Shown here: in pieces, positions 5,998 to 13,790 of the stretch
How positions within the stretch are numbered: the stretch's first letter is position 1
Layout of the letters: every line of letters starts with the position of its first letter
Notes under the pieces: model-generated
Seen by the model: the letters and a program-made list of their open reading frames with translations, nothing else
What the model was told of the DNA's origin: nothing
The model's database searches: none
Program-made: the position numbers and the translations under genes
NCBI GenBank assembly: GCA_004557195.1
Contig: SFER01000041.1
Span: forward strand, 1 to 13,890
Length of the DNA: 13,890 bases
Reading direction: 5' to 3'
Source: Bacteroidales bacterium
GTDB taxonomy: Bacteria; Bacteroidota; Bacteroidia; Bacteroidales; Muribaculaceae

Positions 5998-7404
5998 TTA
6001 GAATAATACACGTTGACGCGACAGCGTTATGCGAAGTTTCGCCTTGTTGAGGTCGAGTTTCACAATCGACGGTGCGGTGATATCGGGAGTGATTCGTGTA
6101 ACCGTGGTTGTTCCGTAGTAGTTGTCGGTTTCCGTTTCGATGTTCACCGGTGTGGCAATAAATCGGAACTCCTCTTCGGGGATATTGTCGATGATTCGGC
6201 GCATCTCGTCCATCGAGTTGGCATCTTCGATGTTGTAGCGGTCGAAGAGGTCGAGGATGTAGCGGCGCATCTCCGAGAATATGTAGGCGCGAGAAGAAGA
6301 ACTATACGCGGCATAGAACGAAGAAATGTCGTCGTTGATTTTCTTCTCCTCGAAAAACTCATCGAGTTTGTCTTCCTTCACAAAGAGGAGGTATTTGGGA
6401 GGCTTGATGCCGTAATCGTTATCGATGATGGTAACCGGGATTTCGAGATAAGTCTCGTTGAGCACACCTATCACATTCTCCACCTCGATGTAATCGACAA
6501 TTTTCTTGAGGATTTCTTTGCCTGGGATTGTGATTTCGGCATCGTATCCCGCAGGAGCCTGGAGCACCACAGCGCCGGCTTCTATGTCGGCGGCAATATC
6601 CGAGGCTGTGTTCATAGTTATGATGTTGTTGGTAACAACTTCGGGGGTTGTGCCGAGATATGACGAATAGAGGTTATATACAGTGTCTTTTTCCTCGCTT
6701 ATAGTCTCACGCTTGCGGTAATACACATCAACGGTGGTCTTCTCGATGCTCATCACGCGACCATTGCCATAGGATGTTGTAACATACACGCCGGGGAGAT
6801 AGCTGAGGAACGCATCGGGGTTGTCGTAGGTGCTTGGGTTGCGCTTATACTCGTTGAAGAGGTCTTTTGCCATAGCGTCGGGGAGCTTGATGCCCACTTC
6901 GCGATAGCCGAGGTCTTCGAGAGAGTCGAGTTTGAGAGCCGAAGCGGTGTAGGAAGCGGAGCCGATATAGTCGCCCTTGTATTCCGACACGTCGAAATTG
7001 CTGTAAATCGGCGATGGGAGTGGCTTGGTGAGTTTGTAAGCCGATACTCTCATAGGCATGATGCTGTCGCCGAAATATCCGCCGTTGGGTATGCGGAGGA
7101 AAAGGATTGCAGAATCGATTTGCTCGGCGGTTACGCCCACAGTGTCGATATTGTAGGCGGGCATAAACTGAGTTACTATCTCGGATGACAATTCGCCATA
7201 ATGCTCGGCTTTGAGTTTTCCGAGCAATTGGGTGGTTGTTCTTGAAGGGATTTTGCCCACTTTAAGCGATTTGCCGGTGATTACAAAAGAGGAGTCTTTG
7301 TAAATCTCGACGTGTACCGCCGAAATAGAGGAGCCTGTGTTGCCCTCCGTGCACGACACCAGTGCAAGGCAAGCGGCAAAAAACAGGATGAAAAATTTGT
7401 TCAT
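5998..7404 (-). CDS. DUF4270 family lipoprotein
   Basis: The 468-residue product starts with MNKFFILFF and a lipobox LVSC with Cys18, so it is a predicted lipoprotein; Bacteroidetes lipoproteins of this kind usually reach the outer membrane. The phrases SSFVITGKSLKVGKIPSRTTTQLLGKL, STYDNPDAFLSYLPGVYV-type and TNYYGTTTVTRITP-like strands are typical of DUF4270, a Bacteroidetes family without known function. The ATG at 7404 is chosen because an upstream in-frame start would precede the signal peptide with polar residues and overlap the previous gene. It follows the glycogen-synthase-like gene by 29 bases and is certainly in the same transcript. No enzymatic motif is visible; a beta-rich cell-surface or periplasmic role is inference. 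Confidence 0.85.
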   Translation of the reverse strand: MNKFFILFFAACLALVSCTEGNTGSSISAVHVEIYKDSSFVITGKSLKVGKIPSRTTTQLLGKLKAEHYGELSSEIVTQFMPAYNIDTVGVTAEQIDSAILFLRIPNGGYFGDSIMPMRVSAYKLTKPLPSPIYSNFDVSEYKGDYIGSASYTASALKLDSLEDLGYREVGIKLPDAMAKDLFNEYKRNPSTYDNPDAFLSYLPGVYVTTSYGNGRVMSIEKTTVDVYYRKRETISEEKDTVYNLYSSYLGTTPEVVTNNIITMNTASDIAADIEAGAVVLQAPAGYDAEITIPGKEILKKIVDYIEVENVIGVLNETYLEIPVTIIDNDYGIKPPKYLLFVKEDKLDEFFEEKKINDDISSFYAAYSSSSRAYIFSEMRRYILDLFDRYNIEDANSMDEMRRIIDNIPEEEFRFIATPVNIETETDNYYGTTTVTRITPDITAPSIVKLDLNKAKLRITLSRQRVLF

Positions 7405-7433
7405 GTTACGTGTGTAAATGAAATTCTTGAGAA

Positions 7434-8240
7434 TCAAAGTGATTTGTAAAAGTCGCTATAGCTGTCAACAAAATTCTCGCTGCCGGGGAACGGAAGGAAA
7501 GGCTTTCCCGATGCCTTGGCATATTCGATAAGTTCGGGGTTCACCCCCTCGGATGCCTCCACAACGGCATCGGCATTGTCGATAGCCATTTTCATGAGCG
7601 AGACATAATCGATGTCGCCGTTGAGGATTGAAGCCATAGCTTCGTCTTTAATGTTGTCGCAACGGAGCTTGCGCGGAAGTTCGGGGTTGAGCGGATTTTC
7701 AAAATTCTCGTCAAAGAGCGACACCACCACCTTGCAATTGGTGAACATAGGGTCGTCGTGATAGACATTTTTGAGATACAAAGCCGCGAGCGACGAAATC
7801 CAGCCTTGGCAGTGAACCACATCGGGAATCCAGCGAAGTTTTTTCACTGTCTCGAGCGAGCCTCTCACGAAGAAAATGCTGCGCTCGTCGTTGTCGTCAG
7901 GCGAAGTTTCGGTTTCGAGTTCTTTGATAACACCGCGTTGGAAATAATCATCGTTGTAGATGAAATACACCTGCATTCTGGCTTCCTGGAGGGTAGCCAC
8001 TTTGATGATGAGCGGGTGGTCGGTATCATCGATTATGAGATTCATGCCGGAGAGGCGAATCACCTCATGAAGTTGGTTTCTGCGCTCGTTGATGTAGGCA
8101 TACTTAGGCATGAAGGTGCGCACCTCCATTCCTTTTCCTTGGATGCCTTGCGGGAGTGCATTTGCAAGATTGGCGATTGTAGATTCCGGCAAATATGGGG
8201 TAATTGCCTGGTTGATGTATAAAACTTTTTTCACTTCCAT
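7434..8240 (-). CDS. glycogen/starch synthase N-domain-like protein (GT5), probably non-catalytic
   Basis: The 268-residue protein matches only the N-terminal Rossmann half of GT5 glycogen synthase (a full GlgA is near 480 residues with a second nucleotide-binding half). VLYINQAITPYL, the VRTFMPKY strand (40-47) and DVVHCQGWISSLAALYLK (140-157) align with GlgA. However, the ADP-glucose-binding KTGGL motif of typical GlgA is replaced by PESTI (18-22) in an otherwise gap-free alignment, and the HDW of VHAHDW is QGW. With no C-terminal domain it is unlikely to polymerise glucose. The ATG at 8240 is chosen because the upstream extension is hydrophobic and overlaps the promoter. Bacteroidetes annotations usually call this glycogen synthase. 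It is divergent from panC and co-transcribed with the DUF4270 lipoprotein gene. Confidence 0.85.
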   Translation of the reverse strand: MEVKKVLYINQAITPYLPESTIANLANALPQGIQGKGMEVRTFMPKYAYINERRNQLHEVIRLSGMNLIIDDTDHPLIIKVATLQEARMQVYFIYNDDYFQRGVIKELETETSPDDNDERSIFFVRGSLETVKKLRWIPDVVHCQGWISSLAALYLKNVYHDDPMFTNCKVVVSLFDENFENPLNPELPRKLRCDNIKDEAMASILNGDIDYVSLMKMAIDNADAVVEASEGVNPELIEYAKASGKPFLPFPGSENFVDSYSDFYKSL

Positions 8241-8266
8241 ATTGTGTAATCGATAATAACTCTTTG

Positions 8267-8297
8267 CAAAGATAGTGAAAATATTGCAAATAAGCAA
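8267..8297 (-). promoter_or_regulatory. promoter of the GT5-like/DUF4270 transcript
   Basis: On the minus strand an exact -7 box TATCTTTG (8274-8267) is preceded by TTG (8297-8295) at a spacing of 20 bases. Initiation would fall near 8260, giving a leader of about 20 nt before the ATG at 8240. Confidence 0.75.
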
Positions 8298-8432
8298 TTA
8301 TTGAGGTGATAGAGGGCGATATTTTTTTGGAAGTATAACGAAAAAGGAGCGCATAAAGGAGCGATTTTAACAATCCGCAACCTCACAAGCGCCCTATTGC
8401 GGGCGTGGTTCTGCGGGTGGGGAAAAATGCCC

Positions 8433-8455
8433 GGATAGATAAATTTTATTTATCC
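8433..8455. repeat. A+T-rich palindrome in the divergent panC region
   Basis: GATAAAT (8438-8444) and ATTTATC (8448-8454) form a perfect 7-bp dyad with a three-base centre, with GG at 8433-8434 and CC at 8454-8455 further out. It lies between the outward promoters, about 130 bases upstream of the panC ATG. A second hairpin, CGCCC/GGGCG (8390-8405), is nearby. Neither has a T-run, so regulator binding is more plausible than termination. The rest of the 322-base gap (8241-8562) shows only the two promoters. Confidence 0.4.
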
Positions 8456-8510
8456 CCAACAGAGAAAACCGAATTTTTCAATCAAAAAAAGCCTCCAAAA
8501 ACGGTTATAA

Positions 8511-8542
8511 TTTGTGTATGTCGCATAGTTTTATTTATTTTG
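8511..8542 (+). promoter_or_regulatory. imperfect promoter candidate for panC
   Basis: TTTG at 8511-8514 lies 21 bases before TATTTTG at 8536-8542, one base short of the TAnnTTTG consensus. Initiation would fall near 8549, giving a leader of roughly 14 nt before the ATG at 8563. Confidence 0.45.
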
Positions 8543-8562
8543 CAAAGTTTTTTAGAAACGTC

Positions 8563-9408
8563 ATGAAAATGAGAACAATTAATTCGGTGTCGGAACTCAA
8601 AGACACGGTAAAAATGCTTAAAAGTCAAGGCAAATCGGTGGGCTTGGTGCCCACGATGGGTGCTTTGCACGAGGGACACATTTCTTTGGTGACCCGTTGC
8701 CGCAAGGAAAATGATGTTGTGGTGGTGAGTGTGTTTGTCAACCCCACCCAATTCAACAATAAAGAAGATTTGCGCACCTATCCTCGCACCGAGGAAGCCG
8801 ACAAGCGGCTTTTGGAGGCTGCAGGCTGCGATGTTGTGTTTATGCCCACAGTCGAGGAGGTGTATCCCGAGCCCGACAACAGGGTGTTCAACCTCGGACC
8901 AGTGGCAGAAGTGATGGAAGGTGCGATGCGCCCCGGGCACTTCAATGGTGTGGCTCAGATTGTGAGCAAATTGTTTATGTATGTTGAGCCGGATCGCGCC
9001 TATTTCGGCGAGAAAGACTTCCAGCAGATTGCGGTAATCCGCGAGATGGTGCGTCAGGAAGGTTTCCGCCTCGAAATCGTGCCCTGCCCGATTGTGCGCG
9101 AAGCCGATGGGCTTGCCAAGAGTTCGCGCAATGTGCGCCTCACACCCGAAAATCGAGCCAAAGCACCGGCTATCGCCAAGGCTCTGATGGAAAGTGTGGA
9201 ATATGCTAAGACACACACCGTTGCCGAAACCCACGACAAGGTTGTGGAGCAGATTACCGCTGCCGGAATGGAAGTGGAATACTACCAGATTGTGGATTCG
9301 CTCACAATGCAGGCTGTGGAGAATTGGGACGACGCTCCCCACATCAACGGCTGTGTTACAGTGTATTGCGGCGATGTGCGCCTCATCGACAATATTGCAT
9401 ATAAATAA
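8563..9408 (+). CDS. panC: pantothenate synthetase (pantoate-beta-alanine ligase)
   Basis: PanC condenses pantoate with beta-alanine using ATP, through a pantoyl-adenylate intermediate, to give pantothenate in the cytosol. The 281-residue product has the whole signature set: PTMGALHEGH (30-39, containing the HIGH-like motif), SVFVNPTQF (56-64), RPGHF (123-127), GEKDFQQ (149-155) and SSRN (187-190, the KMSKS counterpart). Length is normal for the family. The ATG at 8563 is chosen because the family starts a few residues before this N-terminal strand and the upstream extension overlaps the promoter; a second ATG two codons later is also possible. Eight bases separate it from panD, which makes the beta-alanine it uses. 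Confidence 0.97.
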   Translation: MKMRTINSVSELKDTVKMLKSQGKSVGLVPTMGALHEGHISLVTRCRKENDVVVVSVFVNPTQFNNKEDLRTYPRTEEADKRLLEAAGCDVVFMPTVEEVYPEPDNRVFNLGPVAEVMEGAMRPGHFNGVAQIVSKLFMYVEPDRAYFGEKDFQQIAVIREMVRQEGFRLEIVPCPIVREADGLAKSSRNVRLTPENRAKAPAIAKALMESVEYAKTHTVAETHDKVVEQITAAGMEVEYYQIVDSLTMQAVENWDDAPHINGCVTVYCGDVRLIDNIAYK

Positions 9409-9416
9409 GCAACGAT

Positions 9417-9770
9417 ATGAATATCGAAGTATTGAAATCAAAAATCCACCGTGTTACGGTTACCGAGGCAAACCTCAATTACATCGGGAGCATCACCATC
9501 GACAGCGACCTGCTCGATGCCGCCAACATTCTCCCCAATGAGAGAGTGTATATCGTCGATAACAACAACGGCGAGCGTCTCGACACCTATGTTATCCCGG
9601 GCGAACGCGGCTCGGGCGTGATTTGCCTCAATGGCGCTGCCGCAAGGAAAGTGCAGCCGGGCGATGTGGTGATTATTATGGCTTATGCAAGCATGGACTT
9701 CGAGGAAGCTAAGTCGTTCAAACCAAGCGTAATCTTCCCCGACACCAAAACCAACAAATTGATTAAATAA
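9417..9770 (+). CDS. panD: aspartate 1-decarboxylase, pyruvoyl-dependent
   Basis: PanD decarboxylates L-aspartate to beta-alanine, the co-substrate of PanC. It is made as an inactive chain that cleaves itself between Gly24 and Ser25, leaving a pyruvoyl cofactor at the new N-terminus of the large subunit. Here Y22-I-G24-S25 gives the cleavage site. K9, R54, T57 and Y58, the E. coli active-site residues, fall at identical positions. At 117 residues it is slightly shorter than the E. coli protein. It is packed between panC (8 bases) and ffh (19 bases), so the CoA-precursor genes and the SRP gene probably share a transcript. Confidence 0.97.
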   Translation: MNIEVLKSKIHRVTVTEANLNYIGSITIDSDLLDAANILPNERVYIVDNNNGERLDTYVIPGERGSGVICLNGAAARKVQPGDVVIIMAYASMDFEEAKSFKPSVIFPDTKTNKLIK

Positions 9771-9789
9771 ACGAAAAAGATAAAAGATA

Positions 9790-11115
9790 ATGTTTGAAAA
9801 TTTAACGGAGAAACTCGAACGCTCGTTCAAAATCTTGAAGGGCGAAGGCAAAATCACCGAAATCAATGTTGCCGAAACCTTGAAAGAAGTGCGTCGCGCC
9901 CTGCTCGATGCCGATGTCAACTATAAAGTCGCCAAGCAGTTCACCGACTCAGTGAAGCAGAAAGCTCTGGGTCAGAATGTGCTCACTTCGGTTAAGCCGG
10001 GCGAATTGATGATTAAAATCGTTCACGACGAACTTGTAACCCTGATGGGTGGCGAAACCTGCGAGTTGCAACTCAAAGGCAATCCCGCTGTTATTTTGAT
10101 GTCGGGTTTGCAAGGTTCCGGTAAAACGACTTTCTCCGGTAAACTTGCGCGAAAACTCAAAGCCGAGAAGCACAAGAAGCCACTCCTTGTTGCGTGCGAC
10201 GTGTATCGTCCCGCCGCTATCGAGCAATTGAAGGTGCTCGGCGCTCAAATCGATGTGCCGGTGTATTCCGAGCCGGATAGCAAAAAACCGGTGGAAATCG
10301 CGCAAAACGCCATCAAAGAGGCTAAGGCTAAAGGTTACGACCTCGTGATTGTCGATACTGCCGGTCGCCTTGCCGTTGATGAGCAAATGATGGACGAAAT
10401 CGAAGCAATCAAGAAGGCTATCAACCCCGACGAAACGCTCTTCGTGGTTGACGCAATGACCGGTCAAGACGCCGTGAACACCGCCAAGGAGTTTAACGAC
10501 CGTCTCGATTTCGATGGCGTTGTCCTCACCAAACTCGATGGCGACACTCGCGGTGGTGCAGCGCTCTCAATTCGCACTGTCGTTACCAAGCCTATCAAAT
10601 TTGTGGGTACCGGCGAGAAACTCGAGGCTATCGACCCCTTCCGCCCCGCAGGTATGGCAGACCGTATCCTCGGCATGGGTGATATCGTCACCTTCGTTGA
10701 CCGTATGCAACAGCAATACGACGCCAAGGAGGCTGAGCGCCTCTCGAAGCGCATCGCCAAAAACCAATTCGATTTCGACGACTTCCTCAAGCAGATTGCC
10801 AACATCAAGAAGATGGGTAACCTCAAGGACCTCGCCTCGATGATTCCCGGTGTGGGCAAGGCGCTGAAAGATGTCGATATCGACGACAATGCCTTCAAGA
10901 GCGTTGAGGCCATCATCTATTCGATGACCCCATACGAGCGCAAGCATCCCGAAATCATCACCGGCAGCCGTCGCCAACGCATCGCCAAAGGTAGTGGCAC
11001 CACAATCCAAGAGGTGAACCGATTGCTCAAGCAATTCGAGGAAACACGCAAGATGATGAAGATGGTTTCTACCGCCAACCCAATGAAGATGATGCGCGGA
11101 ATGAAACGCAAATAA
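9790..11115 (+). CDS. ffh: signal recognition particle protein Ffh (SRP54)
   Basis: Ffh binds the signal sequences of nascent inner-membrane and secreted proteins together with 4.5S RNA and delivers ribosomes to FtsY. The 441-residue protein has the N four-helix bundle (1-85) and the G domain with G1 GLQGSGKTT (106-114), DVYRPAA (137-143), DTAGR (189-193), TKLD (247-250) and GTGEK (273-277). The methionine-rich M domain (about 300-441) includes the RNA-binding RRQRIAKGSGT stretch and the closing MKMMRGMKRK. Nothing is missing or truncated. It follows panD by 19 bases and precedes folD by 38. No SRP RNA gene was recognised in the window. Confidence 0.98.
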   Translation: MFENLTEKLERSFKILKGEGKITEINVAETLKEVRRALLDADVNYKVAKQFTDSVKQKALGQNVLTSVKPGELMIKIVHDELVTLMGGETCELQLKGNPAVILMSGLQGSGKTTFSGKLARKLKAEKHKKPLLVACDVYRPAAIEQLKVLGAQIDVPVYSEPDSKKPVEIAQNAIKEAKAKGYDLVIVDTAGRLAVDEQMMDEIEAIKKAINPDETLFVVDAMTGQDAVNTAKEFNDRLDFDGVVLTKLDGDTRGGAALSIRTVVTKPIKFVGTGEKLEAIDPFRPAGMADRILGMGDIVTFVDRMQQQYDAKEAERLSKRIAKNQFDFDDFLKQIANIKKMGNLKDLASMIPGVGKALKDVDIDDNAFKSVEAIIYSMTPYERKHPEIITGSRRQRIAKGSGTTIQEVNRLLKQFEETRKMMKMVSTANPMKMMRGMKRK

Positions 11116-11153
11116 CAAAACAAGTATAACTCTATAATAGGAAACGTAGAAAA

Positions 11154-12032
11154 ATGGTATTAATCGACGGAAAAAAAGTCGCTGCCGAAATCAAGTCGGA
11201 AATTGCAGCCGAAGTGGCTGAAATGACCGCCCGCGGCGAGCGCGCTCCGCATCTTGCCGCTATCCTCGTAGGCCATGATGGCGGAAGCGAAACCTACGTG
11301 GCTCACAAAGTGAAAGCGTGTGGCGAATGTGGCTTCAAATCCACCCTCATTAGATTTGAGGATGACGTTACCGAAGCCGAATTGCTCCAGACTATCGACT
11401 CTCTCAATGCCGACGACTCGGTGGATGGCTTTATCGTGCAACTCCCGTTGCCCAAGCACATATCGGAGCAGAAAATCATCGAGGCTATCGACTACCGTAA
11501 GGATGTCGATGGATTCCACCCCATCAATGTGGGGCGCATGTCGATAGGTCTCCCTTGCTTCAAATCGGCTACCCCGGCAGGTATCATCGAATTGCTCGAC
11601 CGCTACCACATCTCCACCCGCGGTGCCGACTGCGTGGTGCTCGGCCGTAGCAACATCGTGGGCAAGCCTGTTGCCACTCTCCTCATGCAGAAAGCATGCC
11701 CCGGCGATGCCACTGTTACAGTGTGCCACAGCGCCACCCGTAATCTCAAGGAGAAATGTGCCGCCGCCGACATTATCATCGCCGCTCTCGGTGTCCCCGG
11801 TTTTGTAACCGCCGACATGGTGAAAGAGGGCGCGGCAATCATCGATGTGGGCACCACCCGCGTCCCTGCCGACAACAAAAACGGTTGGAGACTGCGCGGC
11901 GATGTCGATTTCGACAATGTGGCGCCGAAATGCTCCTTCATTACCCCGGTTCCCGGCGGTGTGGGTCCGATGACCATTGTTTCGTTGATGAAAAATACGC
12001 TCCTTGCTGCAAAGCATAGCATCTATCAATAA
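11154..12032 (+). CDS. folD: bifunctional methylene-THF dehydrogenase/methenyl-THF cyclohydrolase
   Basis: FolD oxidises 5,10-methylene-THF to 5,10-methenyl-THF with NADP+ and hydrolyses that to 10-formyl-THF, feeding purine and formyl-methionine synthesis. The 292-residue protein carries Y48-V-A-H-K52 with KAC after it (the catalytic YxxxK), VQLPLP (95-100), DVDGFHP (117-123), the TPAGI strand (140-144), GRSNIVGKP (164-172) for nucleotide binding and PGGVGPMT (267-274). The family is usually 280-300 residues, so it is full length. It lies 38 bases after ffh and is the last gene before a strong terminator, which defines a panC-panD-ffh-folD unit. Confidence 0.97.
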   Translation: MVLIDGKKVAAEIKSEIAAEVAEMTARGERAPHLAAILVGHDGGSETYVAHKVKACGECGFKSTLIRFEDDVTEAELLQTIDSLNADDSVDGFIVQLPLPKHISEQKIIEAIDYRKDVDGFHPINVGRMSIGLPCFKSATPAGIIELLDRYHISTRGADCVVLGRSNIVGKPVATLLMQKACPGDATVTVCHSATRNLKEKCAAADIIIAALGVPGFVTADMVKEGAAIIDVGTTRVPADNKNGWRLRGDVDFDNVAPKCSFITPVPGGVGPMTIVSLMKNTLLAAKHSIYQ

Positions 12033-12038
12033 CTAAAG

Positions 12039-12083
12039 CGGGGGCGACAGTTGCATGAATCCATCTGCGCCCCCGTATTTTTT
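12039..12083 (+). terminator. Rho-independent terminator after folD
   Basis: CGGGGGCG (12039-12046) pairs perfectly with CGCCCCCG (12068-12075) and is followed by TATTTTTT. The loop is unusually long at 21 bases; an inner CAG/CTG helix (12048-12050 with 12065-12067) may shorten it. It begins six bases after the folD stop and ends 23 bases before the capA ATG, so capA must have a promoter within or just after it, or rely on readthrough. No consensus box was found in that space. Confidence 0.88.
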
Positions 12084-12106
12084 CAACCGCTTAACCTCGC
12101 TATACG

Positions 12107-13123
12107 ATGAACCTCCTTTCAATTCTCCTTTTCTCATTCCTCTCACTGCTCGCAGAAAACAGCGACATCAACCTGCTGTTTGCCGGCGATGCGATGCAAC
12201 ATGGACCGCAGGTGAAAAATGCGCGTCGTGCCGATGGCTCGTTTGACTACGCTCCCTGCTTCGAGGCTGTGGAAAAGCAGATAAAGAAAGCCGATTTTGC
12301 GGTTGTCAATCTTGAATGTCCTCTCGGTGTGCCATATAGCGGATACCCCTCGTTTTCCGCTCCGGTGGCTTTTGCGCGACAGTTGCGCGACTCGGGCTTC
12401 GACTTTTTCCTCACCGCCAACAACCACATCCTCGACAAGGGGGATAAGGGTGCGGCTCGCACTCTCCTCCACCTCGATTCTCTCGGGATCCCGTCGGTGG
12501 GCGTCTATCGCAACGCAGCCGCTCGCGACACGCTTTCGCCGAGAATCGTCGATGTAAAAGGCACCCGCATCGCATTCATTGGCGCCACCTACGGCACCAA
12601 CAGCGGTGGCGGTGGTTTGGGGGTAGTTGTTGATAGAATCAATCGCAACCGCATGAAAACTGACATCGACAAGGCTCACAATCTCGGTGCCGATTTCATT
12701 GTTGTCCTCCTACATTGGGGCATAGAGTACCAACTCTCGCCCAACACGGCTCAACGCGAACTTGCGCAATTCCTTGCCGACAGCGGCGCCGACCTCATCA
12801 TCGGCACACACCCTCATGTGGTGCAGCCGCTTGAAACCGTTACCTCATCCGATGGCAGAATAGTGCCTGTGGCTTATTCGCTCGGCAATTTCATCTCCAA
12901 CCAGAACGACACCTATTCTCGTGGCGGCGCTATGGCTCATGTGGTGCTCCATCGCGACAGCGACGGCGTGAAGGTGGCTGATGCACGCTACAGCTATGTG
13001 TTTGTGCAGAAGCCTCACAACGGCAGGGGAGCCTACCAACTCCTCCCCACCGACTCCGTTCACCTCGTCCTCCCTCACTCACAAGCCGCCTTCAAAGCCT
13101 TCACCAAGCGCTTCCACAATTAG
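12107..13123 (+). CDS. CapA family protein (PGA_cap metallophosphatase-like)
   Basis: This family was named after the B. anthracis CapA protein of poly-gamma-glutamate capsule synthesis; most bacterial members have no established substrate. The fold is calcineurin-like with likely di-metal binding. The 338-residue product has GDAM (27-30), NLE (68-70), ANNH (104-107), HWG (203-205), GTHPHVVQ (233-240) and SLGNF (258-262), that is, every recognised motif of the family in order. The first 16 residues are strongly hydrophobic and could be a signal peptide or anchor, but lack the usual basic N-region. An in-frame stop just upstream fixes the start. No capB, capC or capE partner is adjacent, so capsule synthesis should not be assumed. 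It runs convergently into the degraded gene at 13120. Confidence 0.9.
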   Translation: MNLLSILLFSFLSLLAENSDINLLFAGDAMQHGPQVKNARRADGSFDYAPCFEAVEKQIKKADFAVVNLECPLGVPYSGYPSFSAPVAFARQLRDSGFDFFLTANNHILDKGDKGAARTLLHLDSLGIPSVGVYRNAAARDTLSPRIVDVKGTRIAFIGATYGTNSGGGGLGVVVDRINRNRMKTDIDKAHNLGADFIVVLLHWGIEYQLSPNTAQRELAQFLADSGADLIIGTHPHVVQPLETVTSSDGRIVPVAYSLGNFISNQNDTYSRGGAMAHVVLHRDSDGVKVADARYSYVFVQKPHNGRGAYQLLPTDSVHLVLPHSQAAFKAFTKRFHN

Positions 13124-13769
13124 TCCTCGGGTATCGGGGTGTAGGTGGGAGCGACAATAGTGTCGAGAATCCCGATATACCAGTTGGAATAGTTAATCAA
13201 AATCGTTCCTTTGCGGGGACCTTTTTCAACGATCTCAAGTCCGCTTGACCTCAACCAAATCATTCATTAGGAGCTGATCTAACCCACCTTCATCATCATA
13301 CAGGTATCTCCATTTCTTGGTCTTGTTGTCATAATTGTAGATACTGTATAGCCTCCACTGGCTGTTCATCCCGGTGCTAAGAGTGCCCCACTCATCCTTT
13401 CCGTCGCCATCAACATCACCCTCAAAAACCAACGAGGGATAATATGCCCCATATATTTGTATAGTGGGAATTTCCGGATTGTTCGACTTCACATAATAAT
13501 AACAACCATCCTCGTCTTCCACTACAACTTCGTCGTCAATATATAATGTGTCAATCCCCAATCCTGTGAAATTACCTGTAATTTTCTCTTTTTCATCATA
13601 GCCTTTCACCGAATTGAGATATTTCGGCTGCGCGGGTCCATCAAATTCAATCTCGATGGAATCAGAGTCGATTTTCGGTTTCTTGCCACTAAAAACAGAC
13701 TATTCATCGTCGGTTCTTGTAGATGAGCAAGTAGAACAAGAACACAAAGATAAATCCAAAACACTTCAT
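13120..13769 (-). pseudogene. degraded lipoprotein-like gene with Dx[D]GDG motif, unknown family
   Basis: Three minus-strand frames together read as one protein of about 215 residues. Frame one (ATG at 13769) begins MKCFGFIFVFLF, a signal-peptide-like start. A shift into the second frame gives STCSSTRTDDE, like a lipoprotein Cys, then meets an in-frame TAG at 13700-13702. That frame continues protein-like (IDSDSIEIEFDGPAQPKYL, then GDVDGDGKDEW at about 13418-13388, an EF-hand or FG-GAP-like calcium loop) until TGA near 13235. A second shift near 13245 restores LEIVEKGPRKGTILINYSNW-type sequence ending PTYTPIPED and TAA at 13120-13122. Both shifts fit one extra or two missing bases. Base composition is richer in A+T than in capA. 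The central open stretch (13235-13609) could be mistaken for a short intact gene. Sequencing error could explain indels but less readily the TAG. Confidence 0.7.
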
Positions 13770-13790
13770 AACATGATCATTAAATTCCTA

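Noticed and set aside
8482..9441. 319-codon minus-strand frame antisense to panC
   Set aside because: panC is unambiguous on the + strand. The antisense product is His-rich with no recognisable motif, as expected from codon bias.
11160..12029. 289-codon minus-strand frame antisense to the whole of folD
   Set aside because: It is almost coextensive with folD and has no promoter or motif of its own; long antisense frames are common in this base composition.
13745..13752. second -7 box TATCTTTG inside the start of the degraded gene
   Set aside because: It has no -33 element at proper spacing and lies within the signal-peptide codons; the promoter at 13791-13822 is far better.
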